Source: Pseudomonas maioricensis (GTDB taxonomy: Bacteria; Pseudomonadota; Gammaproteobacteria; Pseudomonadales; Pseudomonadaceae). Taken from it: a stretch of DNA of 64,000 nucleotides. The notes under the pieces are model-generated. The model saw only the letters and a program-made list of their open reading frames with translations. It was not told where the DNA came from and made no database searches. The DNA lies in the NCBI RefSeq assembly GCF_022790535.1, contig NZ_LOHG01000001.1, forward strand, positions 499,067-563,066, read 5' to 3'. Below, in pieces: positions 1 to 7,718 of this stretch (its first letter is position 1; the number at the start of each line of letters is the position of its first letter). The position numbers and the translations under genes are program-made.

Positions 1-635
1 TTGCGCGAAAACGGATTGCAGCGCTGTGGCGAAACCGCCTCCAGCGAAGAAAAGCCGTTAAGCGTGAGCTTGCACAGCGTATCGACCCCGCCGCAAAGCA
101 CTGCGTCGCACAGGCCGATATCCAGTGCACGCCGGGCACTGAGCAGCGCGCGCGCGCTCGAAGTGCAGGCCGTGGAAATCACATAAGACGGGCCGCTCAG
201 TTGCAACCATTCCGAGAGGAACGTTGCCGCCGCGCCGAGTTCTTGCTGCTGGTAGTGGTAATCGGCGGGAAATTGCTGGTCGCTTAACCAGGCTGCAATA
301 CCGCGCCCGGCTTCGTCTATGCCCGAAGTGCTGGTGCCGAGAATCACGCCGATGCGATGGCTGCCATAGCGTTGGATGGCCTGACGGATTTGCGGCTCGA
401 TTTGCAGTGCTGCCGCCAGTAACAGCCGGTTATTGCGGCTGTTGTGGGCTGCCAGAGAGTCAGGGATGGGCGGCAACTCTGTTTTCACGGCGCCTACCGG
501 CAAGACTCGCTCTGGTACCCAGCCGCCTTCCTCGACCATGCCGGACGTGTCCGCGGCGAACAGCCGACGCGCGACCTCTTCACGACCACTGCCTAAAGAG
601 CAGATCAGACCCAATGCATTCAGGTAAGCGCTCAC
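1..635 (-). CDS. 3-ketoacyl-ACP synthase (KAS I/II type) of the aryl-polyene-like cluster, cut by window edge
   Basis: Condensing enzyme that would extend the polyene chain on ACP. The reading frame is open from a GTG at 635 to the window edge, so only the N-terminal ~211 residues are present. The active-site cysteine sits in the visible motif STACTSS, preceded by SGPSYVI, as in thiolase-fold ketosynthases. The GTG start overlaps the TGA of the DUF3261 lipoprotein gene (GTGCAGTGA), which decides the start and argues for translational coupling. It is the last visible gene of the operon; further FAS-type genes (dehydratase, ketoreductase, second KAS) are expected beyond the edge by analogy with known aryl polyene clusters. 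The family is certain, the exact role in the pathway is inference. Confidence 0.88.
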   Translation of the reverse strand, partial: MSAYLNALGLICSLGSGREEVARRLFAADTSGMVEEGGWVPERVLPVGAVKTELPPIPDSLAAHNSRNNRLLLAAALQIEPQIRQAIQRYGSHRIGVILGTSTSGIDEAGRGIAAWLSDQQFPADYHYQQQELGAAATFLSEWLQLSGPSYVISTACTSSARALLSARRALDIGLCDAVLCGGVDTLCKLTLNGFSSLEAVSPQRCNPFSR

Positions 636-1129
636 TGCACGGCCTCGCTATTCAACGGGCTGATGCCATAGTTGATTCTGTCGTTTTTGCCGACCAGGAC
701 GATTAATCGAAAGGTGTCCGCGCTGCTGTATTCCACGCCCCAGCGCTCATCAAAAATGCGCTGCGTCCCCCGGCGCTGCGCCGTGGGGTAATTGCGATTC
801 AACTCGCTGTCTGGTGTCAGGGCAAACAACAATGCAGCGAACAACTCTCGGGCCTCGGCGTTGGGCGGCAACAGACCGTCGGCCTGCCATTGACCCTCAA
901 TCAATTGCTGACGCGCTAGCGGAATACCCAGCGGGTCCATGAGTGACCAGCGCAGGCCGTTGGCTTCCTGCTGAATCACCAGCAACCAGTCTTGACGCTG
1001 ATCGGCCTGCTGACGTTGCACGTGCAGTTGCATCGGCAAATGCAGATTGGGGACCGAGACAGGCAACGGTGCTCTGCTGGCGCAAGCGGTCAGCAGCAGG
1101 ATTGAGGCGATCAGCAATGCGCGAATCAT
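632..1129 (-). CDS. DUF3261 family lipoprotein of aryl-polyene-like cluster
   Basis: A 165-residue predicted lipoprotein. The N-terminus is a short hydrophobic signal with lipobox LLTAC, so Cys16 would be lipidated. The rest is soluble, with segments such as MDPLGIPLARQQ typical of DUF3261 proteins found in aryl polyene clusters next to MMPL and LolA-like genes. Its ATG overlaps the stop of the upstream methyltransferase gene (ATGA), and its stop overlaps the GTG of the KAS gene. The likely role is in moving or anchoring the product at the outer membrane. This is inferred from context, since the biochemical function of the family is not established. Confidence 0.85.
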   Translation of the reverse strand: MIRALLIASILLLTACASRAPLPVSVPNLHLPMQLHVQRQQADQRQDWLLVIQQEANGLRWSLMDPLGIPLARQQLIEGQWQADGLLPPNAEARELFAALLFALTPDSELNRNYPTAQRRGTQRIFDERWGVEYSSADTFRLIVLVGKNDRINYGISPLNSEAVQ

Positions 1130-1860
1130 GTGTTATCACCCTCCAGAGGCTTGCGCGCCACCACGTTGACCAGCGTTTCTTCACGCTGGCCGACGGGGGC
1201 TGGCTTACGCAGTTTCAGACGTTCCAGCAAACCGAAATCGCTGGAGCGGCTCCACCAAAGATACGGGTAAGAAACGTTTTGTGCACCAAACTGAAAGCCT
1301 TGGTCGCGGAGCATTTGCAGGTACTGTTCGGCGCTCTTCTGCACGTGCATTGGGTGGCGGAACAGCCAGCGGATAACCCACGTATCGATATAGGCTTCGG
1401 TGGACTCGGCGAATAGCAGATAACCACCGGGCTTGAGTACCCGGTAGAACTCGGCGAGGGCTTGCTCCTGCTCCACCAGATGGTGAAAGGTCTGATGGCA
1501 GAAGAGAATATCGACACTGGCATCTGCCAGTTTCAGCGCGGCGCAGTCACTGCCGATCAATTCGACGTCAATGCCGTGAGCACGGGCTTCTGCACGGCTC
1601 ATGGTCAGGCTGTCGGGGTCAGCGTCTACGCCCAGCAGGCGTGATGGCGCAAACACGTCGCACAGCCGCTTGAATGACTTGCCCTGACCACAACCCGCAT
1701 CGAGCAGTACCGGCTGGCTCGGCGGTGCGCCGTCAAACAGGCTGCGCAGGTCGTCGATTGCCACCCGCAGCACGCGGTGTTGCCAGGTGTGGCTGCGCAG
1801 GAACCACAAGCCGAAACGGGTTTCTTCGACGTATTTGTCGCTCAGGAATGGCCCGCTCAT
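1126..1860 (-). CDS. class I SAM-dependent methyltransferase
   Basis: A 244-residue Rossmann-fold methyltransferase of the UbiE/Methyltransf_11 kind. Motif I is LLDAGCGQGKSFKRL at about residues 51-65, followed by the acidic LLGVDADPDSL (motif II) and SVDILFCHQTFHHL (motif IV), the usual SAM-binding order. It could methylate the aryl head group hydroxyl (O-methylation is known in some aryl polyenes) or a precursor; the substrate cannot be read from sequence. It overlaps the upstream flavoenzyme gene by 4 bases (1857-1860) and the downstream lipoprotein gene by 4, typical of a coupled operon. Confidence 0.87.
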   Translation of the reverse strand: MSGPFLSDKYVEETRFGLWFLRSHTWQHRVLRVAIDDLRSLFDGAPPSQPVLLDAGCGQGKSFKRLCDVFAPSRLLGVDADPDSLTMSRAEARAHGIDVELIGSDCAALKLADASVDILFCHQTFHHLVEQEQALAEFYRVLKPGGYLLFAESTEAYIDTWVIRWLFRHPMHVQKSAEQYLQMLRDQGFQFGAQNVSYPYLWWSRSSDFGLLERLKLRKPAPVGQREETLVNVVARKPLEGDNT

Positions 1861-3101
1861 TGAGGTGTGCTCGCGCAGATTTCAGACAGCATGCGCAGGC
1901 GGCGCTTGGGTTCCGCTACAAACGGATTGCGCTCGTCCCAAGCGTAGCCAGCGAGGATTGCACAGATCATGCGGCGGATATCCCGCGTGCTTTCCGGGTA
2001 GAAGATGACATCCTGGAACGTGCCCTCGTACCAGCCTTCGACATAGGCGCGGAAGGTGTCTACGCCGCGCTTGAGCGGCGTCGCGAATTCAGTTTGCCAG
2101 TCGACCGTTTCACCTTGCAGTTGGCGATGCAGAACGCCTGCCGCCATGCTTGCCGAACGCATGGCGATGGTCACGCCTGAGGAGAACACCGGGTCAAGGA
2201 ACTCTGCGGCGTTGCCCAGCAGCGCAAAGCCCGGACCATGCAGGGTTTTGACGTTGGCCGAGTAACCGCCGATGGTTCGTGCGGGGGTATCCCACACGGC
2301 GTCCTTGAGCAGTGTTTTCAGGTGTGGAGTTTCGTCGACGAACTGACGCAGGCAGGCGTCCAGGTCCGCAGGGCGGTCCTTGAAGCGTTCCGAGGCAGCG
2401 ACGACGCCCATGGAACACCGGCCATTGCTGAACGGGATCGACCAGAACCAGACGTCGCGCATTTCAGGATGGATGCTGACGAGGATCTTCTCGCGGTCAA
2501 AGGACGCCGGGAAATGGTCCTCGACGTGGGTGAAGACCGCTTGGCGTACCGGGAAATTCGACGGTGCTTCCAGGTCCAGCAAGCGCGGTAACACCCGACC
2601 GTAACCGCTGGCATCCAGCACGAATTGCGCCTGCACCTGGTACTCGCTGCCGTCTTCGCGGCGCACACTCAGCACCGGACGAGGACTGTCGAAATCACCT
2701 GCGATGATTTCTTCCTGATAGCGAATTTCCACACCCTGCAAGGCAGCCTGATCGGCCAGCAACTTGTCGAACTCGCCGCGTTGTACCTGAAAGGTCGATG
2801 GTTGCCCTTCGCTGAAGGTGTCGCCAAAGTCGAATGCGCTGTACTGATCACGCCACGCAAATGCAGCGCCGTTTTTCTTCTGGAAGCCAGCGGCTTTCAC
2901 CGCATCGAGCATGCCGGCTTCTTCGACGAAGTCCAGGCAGTGCGAAAGCAGGCTTTCACCGATGGAAAAACGCGGGAACTGCTGGCGCTCGATGATCAGT
3001 ACGTCATGGCCTTTGCGTTTGAGCAGCGCTGCGGCGATCGCACCGGAAGGGCCTGCGCCAATCACAACGACTGTACGACTTTCCCTATCAGTTATTGGCA
3101 T
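1857..3101 (-). CDS. FAD-dependent halogenase-like oxidoreductase
   Basis: A 414-residue flavoprotein. The N-terminal dinucleotide-binding motif is GAGPSG (residues 15-20), followed by FPRFSIGES (42-50), found in both flavin halogenases and related reductases. Two halogenase features are visible: WFWSIP at about 218-223, matching the WxWxIP signature, and a lysine pair in GFQKKNGAAFAW (72-83), where phenolic halogenases carry the catalytic lysine. A role in halogenating the aryl end of the polyene, as brominated xanthomonadins show for their cluster, is therefore plausible; hydroxylation or reduction is the alternative. RBS GGAAG precedes the ATG. It overlaps the antiporter-like gene by 14 bases. 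Confidence 0.8.
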   Translation of the reverse strand: MPITDRESRTVVVIGAGPSGAIAAALLKRKGHDVLIIERQQFPRFSIGESLLSHCLDFVEEAGMLDAVKAAGFQKKNGAAFAWRDQYSAFDFGDTFSEGQPSTFQVQRGEFDKLLADQAALQGVEIRYQEEIIAGDFDSPRPVLSVRREDGSEYQVQAQFVLDASGYGRVLPRLLDLEAPSNFPVRQAVFTHVEDHFPASFDREKILVSIHPEMRDVWFWSIPFSNGRCSMGVVAASERFKDRPADLDACLRQFVDETPHLKTLLKDAVWDTPARTIGGYSANVKTLHGPGFALLGNAAEFLDPVFSSGVTIAMRSASMAAGVLHRQLQGETVDWQTEFATPLKRGVDTFRAYVEGWYEGTFQDVIFYPESTRDIRRMICAILAGYAWDERNPFVAEPKRRLRMLSEICASTPQ

Positions 3102-4260
3102 ACGACTTCCTTACTTGATCGACAGCGTTAACGGGTGGCAGAACCGGAGCGCGGCCCATGCCCAGCAGGGCAGGGATCAGCGTGGCGAGCAGGCTCATGA
3201 GCATCAGCGCGAAGTACAGCGTCGGGCTGATCAGTTGTTGTTGCAGGAGCATATTGAGAAAGACGATTTCGCTCAGGCCGCGAATATTCAGCAGCACGCT
3301 TTCGCGCCAGCGGCTGGCACCGGCGAAGGAGGGCGTTGCCCAGCTCAAGCCCAGCCAGTTGCCGAGCAGCTTGCTGGCAATCGGCAGGAAAATCAGCGCA
3401 CCGAGCTGTACCCAGCCGAGGCTGCCCATGGCGCTGTGCACATTGATCTGCACGATGCCGAAGGTCAGGATCAGCGGGATGGCCAGCCAGGTTTGCAGGT
3501 GCATGAACCACGCGCGGTTGATCGGCAACACCCACGGTTGCTTGAGTCGCGCCATGCACAGCAGGTAACCAATACCGAAAATCAGCGCATTGAGCCGGTA
3601 ATGCTCGGCCACTACCAGCAGGGCGAAAAACGTCACGCTGTAAATCATCGGCTGGCGCAGTCGCAGGGCGCGAAGCAATAAGGGCACGCACGCGCCGAGC
3701 AGCGGTATCAGCAGGCTATTGATGTTCAGGCTGCCTTGGGCGATGCCGAACAGGCTCCAGCACATCAGGTCAATAAGGATCGCGGTTTGCACCAGACGCC
3801 GGGTTGCTTCGGGCGGGTAATCAATATGACGCAGGTACAGGTACAACACCGGGATTGCGGTAATGGCGAACACCAGGCCAAGGGCCAGCGAGCTGATCCA
3901 TGGTTGAGCCGGCAAAGACCACATCGCGCAGCACAACCCGGCCACGAATGGCACGGCAAAACTCGGCAAGGCGACCTTGAGGCTTTGGCGATCCATTTTC
4001 ACGTCGATGACGTCGCTGAGGATATGCCCCAAAACGATGGCGAAACTCAGGCCGTACAGGGTTTTCAGCCACACCGGCGCAACCAGTTGCGCACCACTCA
4101 ATTGCCAGTGGGGTTCAATCCAGAACAGCATGATCAGCGGCAAGCCGAAGGTGGCCAGCAGCAACTGACTGACGATCGGGATCAAGCCGAAATAGCGCCC
4201 CAGCCGAGTCGCTACGGCAAACATCAATAGAGCCATCAGCCAGAACAGCGCGGTCATCAT
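3088..4260 (-). CDS. CPA2-type cation/proton antiporter-like membrane protein
   Basis: A 390-residue, very hydrophobic protein with roughly a dozen membrane segments. The segments FAITAIPVLYLYLRHI and LLNIRGLSEIVFLN resemble the Na_H_Exchanger (CPA2/Kef-like) motifs TAIPVLxxIL and NxRGLxELI. At the usual Asp-Asp ion site the protein reads LIDLMCW, so one aspartate of the pair is replaced. There is no C-terminal TrkA domain. It sits between the MMPL exporter and the halogenase-like gene with a one-base junction at 4260. It may energise or balance product export, or supply halide/proton movement; this is speculation. Family assignment is moderately secure. Confidence 0.75.
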   Translation of the reverse strand: MMTALFWLMALLMFAVATRLGRYFGLIPIVSQLLLATFGLPLIMLFWIEPHWQLSGAQLVAPVWLKTLYGLSFAIVLGHILSDVIDVKMDRQSLKVALPSFAVPFVAGLCCAMWSLPAQPWISSLALGLVFAITAIPVLYLYLRHIDYPPEATRRLVQTAILIDLMCWSLFGIAQGSLNINSLLIPLLGACVPLLLRALRLRQPMIYSVTFFALLVVAEHYRLNALIFGIGYLLCMARLKQPWVLPINRAWFMHLQTWLAIPLILTFGIVQINVHSAMGSLGWVQLGALIFLPIASKLLGNWLGLSWATPSFAGASRWRESVLLNIRGLSEIVFLNMLLQQQLISPTLYFALMLMSLLATLIPALLGMGRAPVLPPVNAVDQVRKSYANN

Positions 4261-6611
4261 CAGTGAGCCTCGCTTTCAGCGGCAGGTTGGCTGTGGCGAC
4301 TGGCGGCCCACGGTGCAAGCATGAAGCTGAACGCCAGACCCAGGCTTACCGACAGACCAAAGTTGCTGATCGCTGGCGTACTGGACACAGCCAGCAAACC
4401 GAACGAGAGCCAGGTGGTGACGGCTGCCAGCAGAGTGCCGAGCAGGCTGACCGCTGCGCCGCCGATCTGTTCGCGCATCAGGATCGCGTAATCGACGCTG
4501 ATCGCAGTCACCAGCAACAGACCGAACAGGCTAAACAGGGTCAGTGGCTGACCGAGCCAACCCAGGCTCGCCAGGCTGCACAGCGCCGCGAGCAAGGGCA
4601 GGGCGACGATGCGCAATGCACCGCCAAAGCCGAATGGCGCGATTAACAACAGCACGATCAGGACGCAGGACGCCAGTTTCAATTCAGCGGCGCTGATCTG
4701 GGTGGCTGCGAATACACCGTTGAGTTGCCCCAGACGATCCACCAGCCGCACACCCGGCAAGTCCTGGGCCTGCAAACGTAGCAGGGCGGCGCTGTTCAAA
4801 CCCTGCAGGCTGACCATGCCTGCGACACCGTTTTTGCTGGCGCCCAGCCACAGCACCCGCCATGGCTCGCCCAGCGGACCAGCAAGTGCTGCGTCGATGT
4901 CAGTGACCGGTAACGCCTGCAATTGAGTCAGTTCAGCCTGCAGAGCACTGCCTGGAACACCGAGGTCAATCAGCGTTTGCCAGTGCTCGGGCAGCCTCCC
5001 CAGCGCGTCACGTACTGCAGCCTGGTCGGAGGGCGAAGCAATCAACTGGTTCAACGCTAGATAGCCGTTCAGCTCGTCCAGATTTACCAGTTGATCGAGG
5101 CGGTTTGTTAATGCCTTCTGACGCTCCAGCAGTTCTTGCTGATCCTTGCCTTCAACCAGAAAGAACTGGCTGGTGGGTTGATAACCCGTGATCCGCGCAA
5201 TGGCCTGTGCTTCTTCGGTGAGCTGTGGCGGTGCCGATATCCATTGGCGGATGTCATTTTTGGTGTTCAGTTGCCAGAGCCCGGCGGCGCAGAACAGCAT
5301 CAACAGAGCCAGCAGGATCGGCGTGCCGACCCGGCTCAGCAACGCTTCGCGCCAGCCGAGCAAACGTTCGGCCAGACTCAGTGGCCATTGAGCAGGCTGC
5401 AATTGGGTAGTGTTGAGCAGCGCGGGCAACAGGCAGACGGCGGTGAGATAAGCGCCAATCAGGCCAGCGGCAGAGAACACTGCGATTTGCGTGAGTGCCG
5501 GGAAGGGCGTCCAGGCGAGCGCAAGATAGCCGATGCAACTGGTCGCCAGACTCAGGCTCAGCCCTGGCAGGGTCAGACGCAAGGCAGGCCAGCTGCGCCA
5601 GGGTTTCAGGCTCCAGCTCTTGGACAGGTAATGCAGCGGGTAATCCACCGCCACGCCAATCAGGCTCGAACCCAGCACCAGAGTCATCACGTGCATGTGG
5701 CCAAAAAATGCGACGCAGGCCACGGCGCCGAATAGCATGCCGACCAGCACTGGCACGAACGCCAGCAACACACGCCAGCGTCGGAAAGCCAGCAGCAGCA
5801 ACAGCAAAATACCCGCTGTAGCACCACCACCCACCCAGGTGATTTCACGGCTGGCCTGACGCTGACCGTCGGCTGCATACAGCAGACCGCTGGCTGCCAA
5901 TAGTTGTCCGTTGGCCTGCGCCGCTTGTTGGCGTGATGCGCTGAGTAAGTCTGCTACCCGCAGCGGCAGTTGCATATCGAATGCATCGCCGTGGGTGCGT
6001 GCTCGCAGCAGCACCCAGCTCTTCCCGTCAGCGCTGGCAATCAACGCCCCGCTGCCGATGTCTGGGTGTACCGAGCCATGCTGCGGCATGCCGTTTTGTA
6101 TGCGCCCGGTCAAGCCAAGCCAATCGTCCTGGCTGGGCACCAGACTGAAGCCGCTGAACGGGTCAAACAGGCTTTGCACGCGCTGTTGAATGAATGCCTC
6201 GGGATGTTCGATCAACTGTGTCCTGTCCGCTGTCGGCAGCATCGCCAGTCGGCCTTGCAGCAGTTGCGTGCGCAGCGCAGGCAGATCGGCCTGCAGGCTC
6301 CACTGGACCTTGTCGAACAGACCGCTGGCTTGCCATTGCTCGCCCAGTTGCCTGGCCAGGTTGATGGCTTGTTGTTGATCCGTGTGGCCGACCAATACCA
6401 GCATTTCGCGGTTCAGTGGTTCTTGCATGCGCTGTTCGGCGCGCTGTTCCAGCGCATCGGGGCTGCTGCCGGGGACCAGTTCCATGAGGTTGGCGGACAG
6501 CGGCGCTCCGTCACGCCACTGCCAGCCAGCGAGGGCCAGCACCGCCAGCAGGATGATCAGGAACAGGCGTGGCAACAGGCGTTCAATTCGCAAAATCAGC
6601 ACGCTCCGCAT
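4260..6611 (-). CDS. MMPL/RND-family exporter
   Basis: A 783-residue inner-membrane transporter of the MMPL (SCO1/HpnN-like) branch of the RND superfamily. It has one N-terminal membrane helix (IILLAVLALAGW), a large periplasmic loop, a block of five or six helices, then the same arrangement repeated, ending in VSLGLAFSFMLAPWAAS. Segments such as GVAVDYPLHYLSKSW and TAISVDYAILMREQ are the paired conserved helix motifs with Asp in the membrane (VDYxL/A). It starts inside the LolA-like gene (29-base overlap) and is followed at once by the antiporter-like gene. In aryl polyene clusters such proteins are thought to move the lipid-linked product across the inner membrane. Confidence 0.88.
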   Translation of the reverse strand: MRSVLILRIERLLPRLFLIILLAVLALAGWQWRDGAPLSANLMELVPGSSPDALEQRAEQRMQEPLNREMLVLVGHTDQQQAINLARQLGEQWQASGLFDKVQWSLQADLPALRTQLLQGRLAMLPTADRTQLIEHPEAFIQQRVQSLFDPFSGFSLVPSQDDWLGLTGRIQNGMPQHGSVHPDIGSGALIASADGKSWVLLRARTHGDAFDMQLPLRVADLLSASRQQAAQANGQLLAASGLLYAADGQRQASREITWVGGGATAGILLLLLLAFRRWRVLLAFVPVLVGMLFGAVACVAFFGHMHVMTLVLGSSLIGVAVDYPLHYLSKSWSLKPWRSWPALRLTLPGLSLSLATSCIGYLALAWTPFPALTQIAVFSAAGLIGAYLTAVCLLPALLNTTQLQPAQWPLSLAERLLGWREALLSRVGTPILLALLMLFCAAGLWQLNTKNDIRQWISAPPQLTEEAQAIARITGYQPTSQFFLVEGKDQQELLERQKALTNRLDQLVNLDELNGYLALNQLIASPSDQAAVRDALGRLPEHWQTLIDLGVPGSALQAELTQLQALPVTDIDAALAGPLGEPWRVLWLGASKNGVAGMVSLQGLNSAALLRLQAQDLPGVRLVDRLGQLNGVFAATQISAAELKLASCVLIVLLLIAPFGFGGALRIVALPLLAALCSLASLGWLGQPLTLFSLFGLLLVTAISVDYAILMREQIGGAAVSLLGTLLAAVTTWLSFGLLAVSSTPAISNFGLSVSLGLAFSFMLAPWAASRHSQPAAESEAH

Positions 6612-7296
6612 CGCTCAGCGCAGGTACGCTCTGGCTATCGACCATCTTCAGTAACGTGCTGTCACCTTGGGTTTCCAGCAGCTCGATGCGCTGCACCAGT
6701 TCGCCACCCTCAATGTTGATCTGCTTGAACACCTGCTGCAGCAACAAGGAACGAGGGGTCAACGTCAGTTGCCAGGCGCTGGCGTCGCCTTTGAGCTGCA
6801 ATTCGAAGTCGCGCTGCAGGCCACTGCTATCGCCCTGCAGGACGGCCAGAAACAATCGGTTCTGTTCAGCGCCCGCGCTTTTGTTCGGCAGTAATTGCCA
6901 GCCGTTGGCGGCGTCGCGTCGGGCTATGCCTGCCGCGCTGATTCGGTAGTCCTGCTTGAGGGGCGTATTCAGCAGCCACAACAGGCCAAATTCCTTGGCC
7001 AGTACAAAGCGGCCTTTGCTGATCAGCGGTGTGGGCAGGGCACGCAGGTGTTTTTCCTGGATGAAGTTGCCGCGTACCACGACCGGTTTTGCCAGTTGAT
7101 CGCTGAGCTGTTGCAGGTCGAAGGCGTGGGCCAGTGGCGACAGGCAGAGCAGAGCCAGAAGGCAAACTCCCGAAATGCATTTCTGTAGGAGTGAGCTTGC
7201 TCGCGATAGCGGTGTAGCAGTCAACACATTCAGCGATTGGAAAAACCAATCGCGAGCAAGCTCACTCCTACAGAGGGACGCGTCTACCGTATTCAT
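6583..7296 (-). CDS. LolA-like outer membrane lipoprotein carrier with REP-encoded N-terminal extension
   Basis: A periplasmic carrier of the LolA/COG2834 fold; the mature part (FDLQQLSDQLAKPVVVRGNF onwards) shows the 'GxFxQEKHL' and 'PLISKGRFVL' elements of this family. The signal peptide is CISGVCLLALLCLSPLAHA. Oddly, about 35 residues precede it, encoded by a complete REP palindrome (7183-7273). The only good in-frame start is ATG at 7296, which overlaps the thioesterase stop (ATGA), so the repeat appears to have landed between start codon and signal peptide without breaking the frame. Whether the long pre-sequence is used, or an unusual internal start is chosen, is unknown. The 3' end overlaps the MMPL gene. 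Confidence 0.82.
   Translation of the reverse strand: MNTVDASLCRSELARDWFFQSLNVLTATPLSRASSLLQKCISGVCLLALLCLSPLAHAFDLQQLSDQLAKPVVVRGNFIQEKHLRALPTPLISKGRFVLAKEFGLLWLLNTPLKQDYRISAAGIARRDAANGWQLLPNKSAGAEQNRLFLAVLQGDSSGLQRDFELQLKGDASAWQLTLTPRSLLLQQVFKQINIEGGELVQRIELLETQGDSTLLKMVDSQSVPALSDAERADFAN
7183..7273. repeat. REPIN (GTAGGAGTGAGCTTGCTCGCGAT type) inside a coding start
   Basis: Arms 7183-7207 and 7249-7273 are perfect reverse complements. It lies within the 5' end of the LolA-like gene and is translated there. Confidence 0.9.
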
Positions 7297-7718
7297 GGCA
7301 ACACCCTCTCAACCGCATCGGTGAAGGCTTTCGGCGAAGCCAGCTGCATCTCGCGGGTTTTGATGTCTACCGCTACCTGGATCGAACTGGCACGGGTCAT
7401 GCGCTCGCCGGTTTCGGCGTCGCTGATCAGGTAGTTGATCTTAAGGCGGTTCTCCCACTCAACAAGGCTGGCGCGCACGATCAGCCGTTGGCCAAAGACC
7501 GCGCCGCGCACGTAGCGCAACTGGATGTCGATCACTGGCCAGCCGTAGCCGGATTCGAGCATCTGCGTGTAGTTGTGGCCGATATGGTCCAGCAAGGTGC
7601 AGCGGGCGACTTCCAGGTACTTGATGTAATGGCCGTGCCACACGATGTTCATCGAGTCGACGTCGAAAAAGGGCACCAGGACTTCAGTGTCGACATCAAT
7701 TACGCCTTTACTGCGCAT
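7293..7718 (-). CDS. 4HBT-type acyl-CoA/ACP thioesterase
   Basis: A 141-residue single hot-dog domain. The 4-hydroxybenzoyl-CoA thioesterase signature is clear near the N-terminus: FFDVDSMNIVWHGHYIKYLE, with the nucleophile/base Asp and the H/Y helix start. ATG at 7718 was chosen because GGAGG lies 6 bases upstream; an in-frame upstream ATG lies deep in the ammonia-lyase gene. It overlaps that gene by 11 bases and the LolA-like gene by 4. In aryl polyene pathways a thioesterase of this type is thought to proofread stalled ACPs or release chains; that role is inferred from context. Confidence 0.88.
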   Translation of the reverse strand: MRSKGVIDVDTEVLVPFFDVDSMNIVWHGHYIKYLEVARCTLLDHIGHNYTQMLESGYGWPVIDIQLRYVRGAVFGQRLIVRASLVEWENRLKINYLISDAETGERMTRASSIQVAVDIKTREMQLASPKAFTDAVERVLP

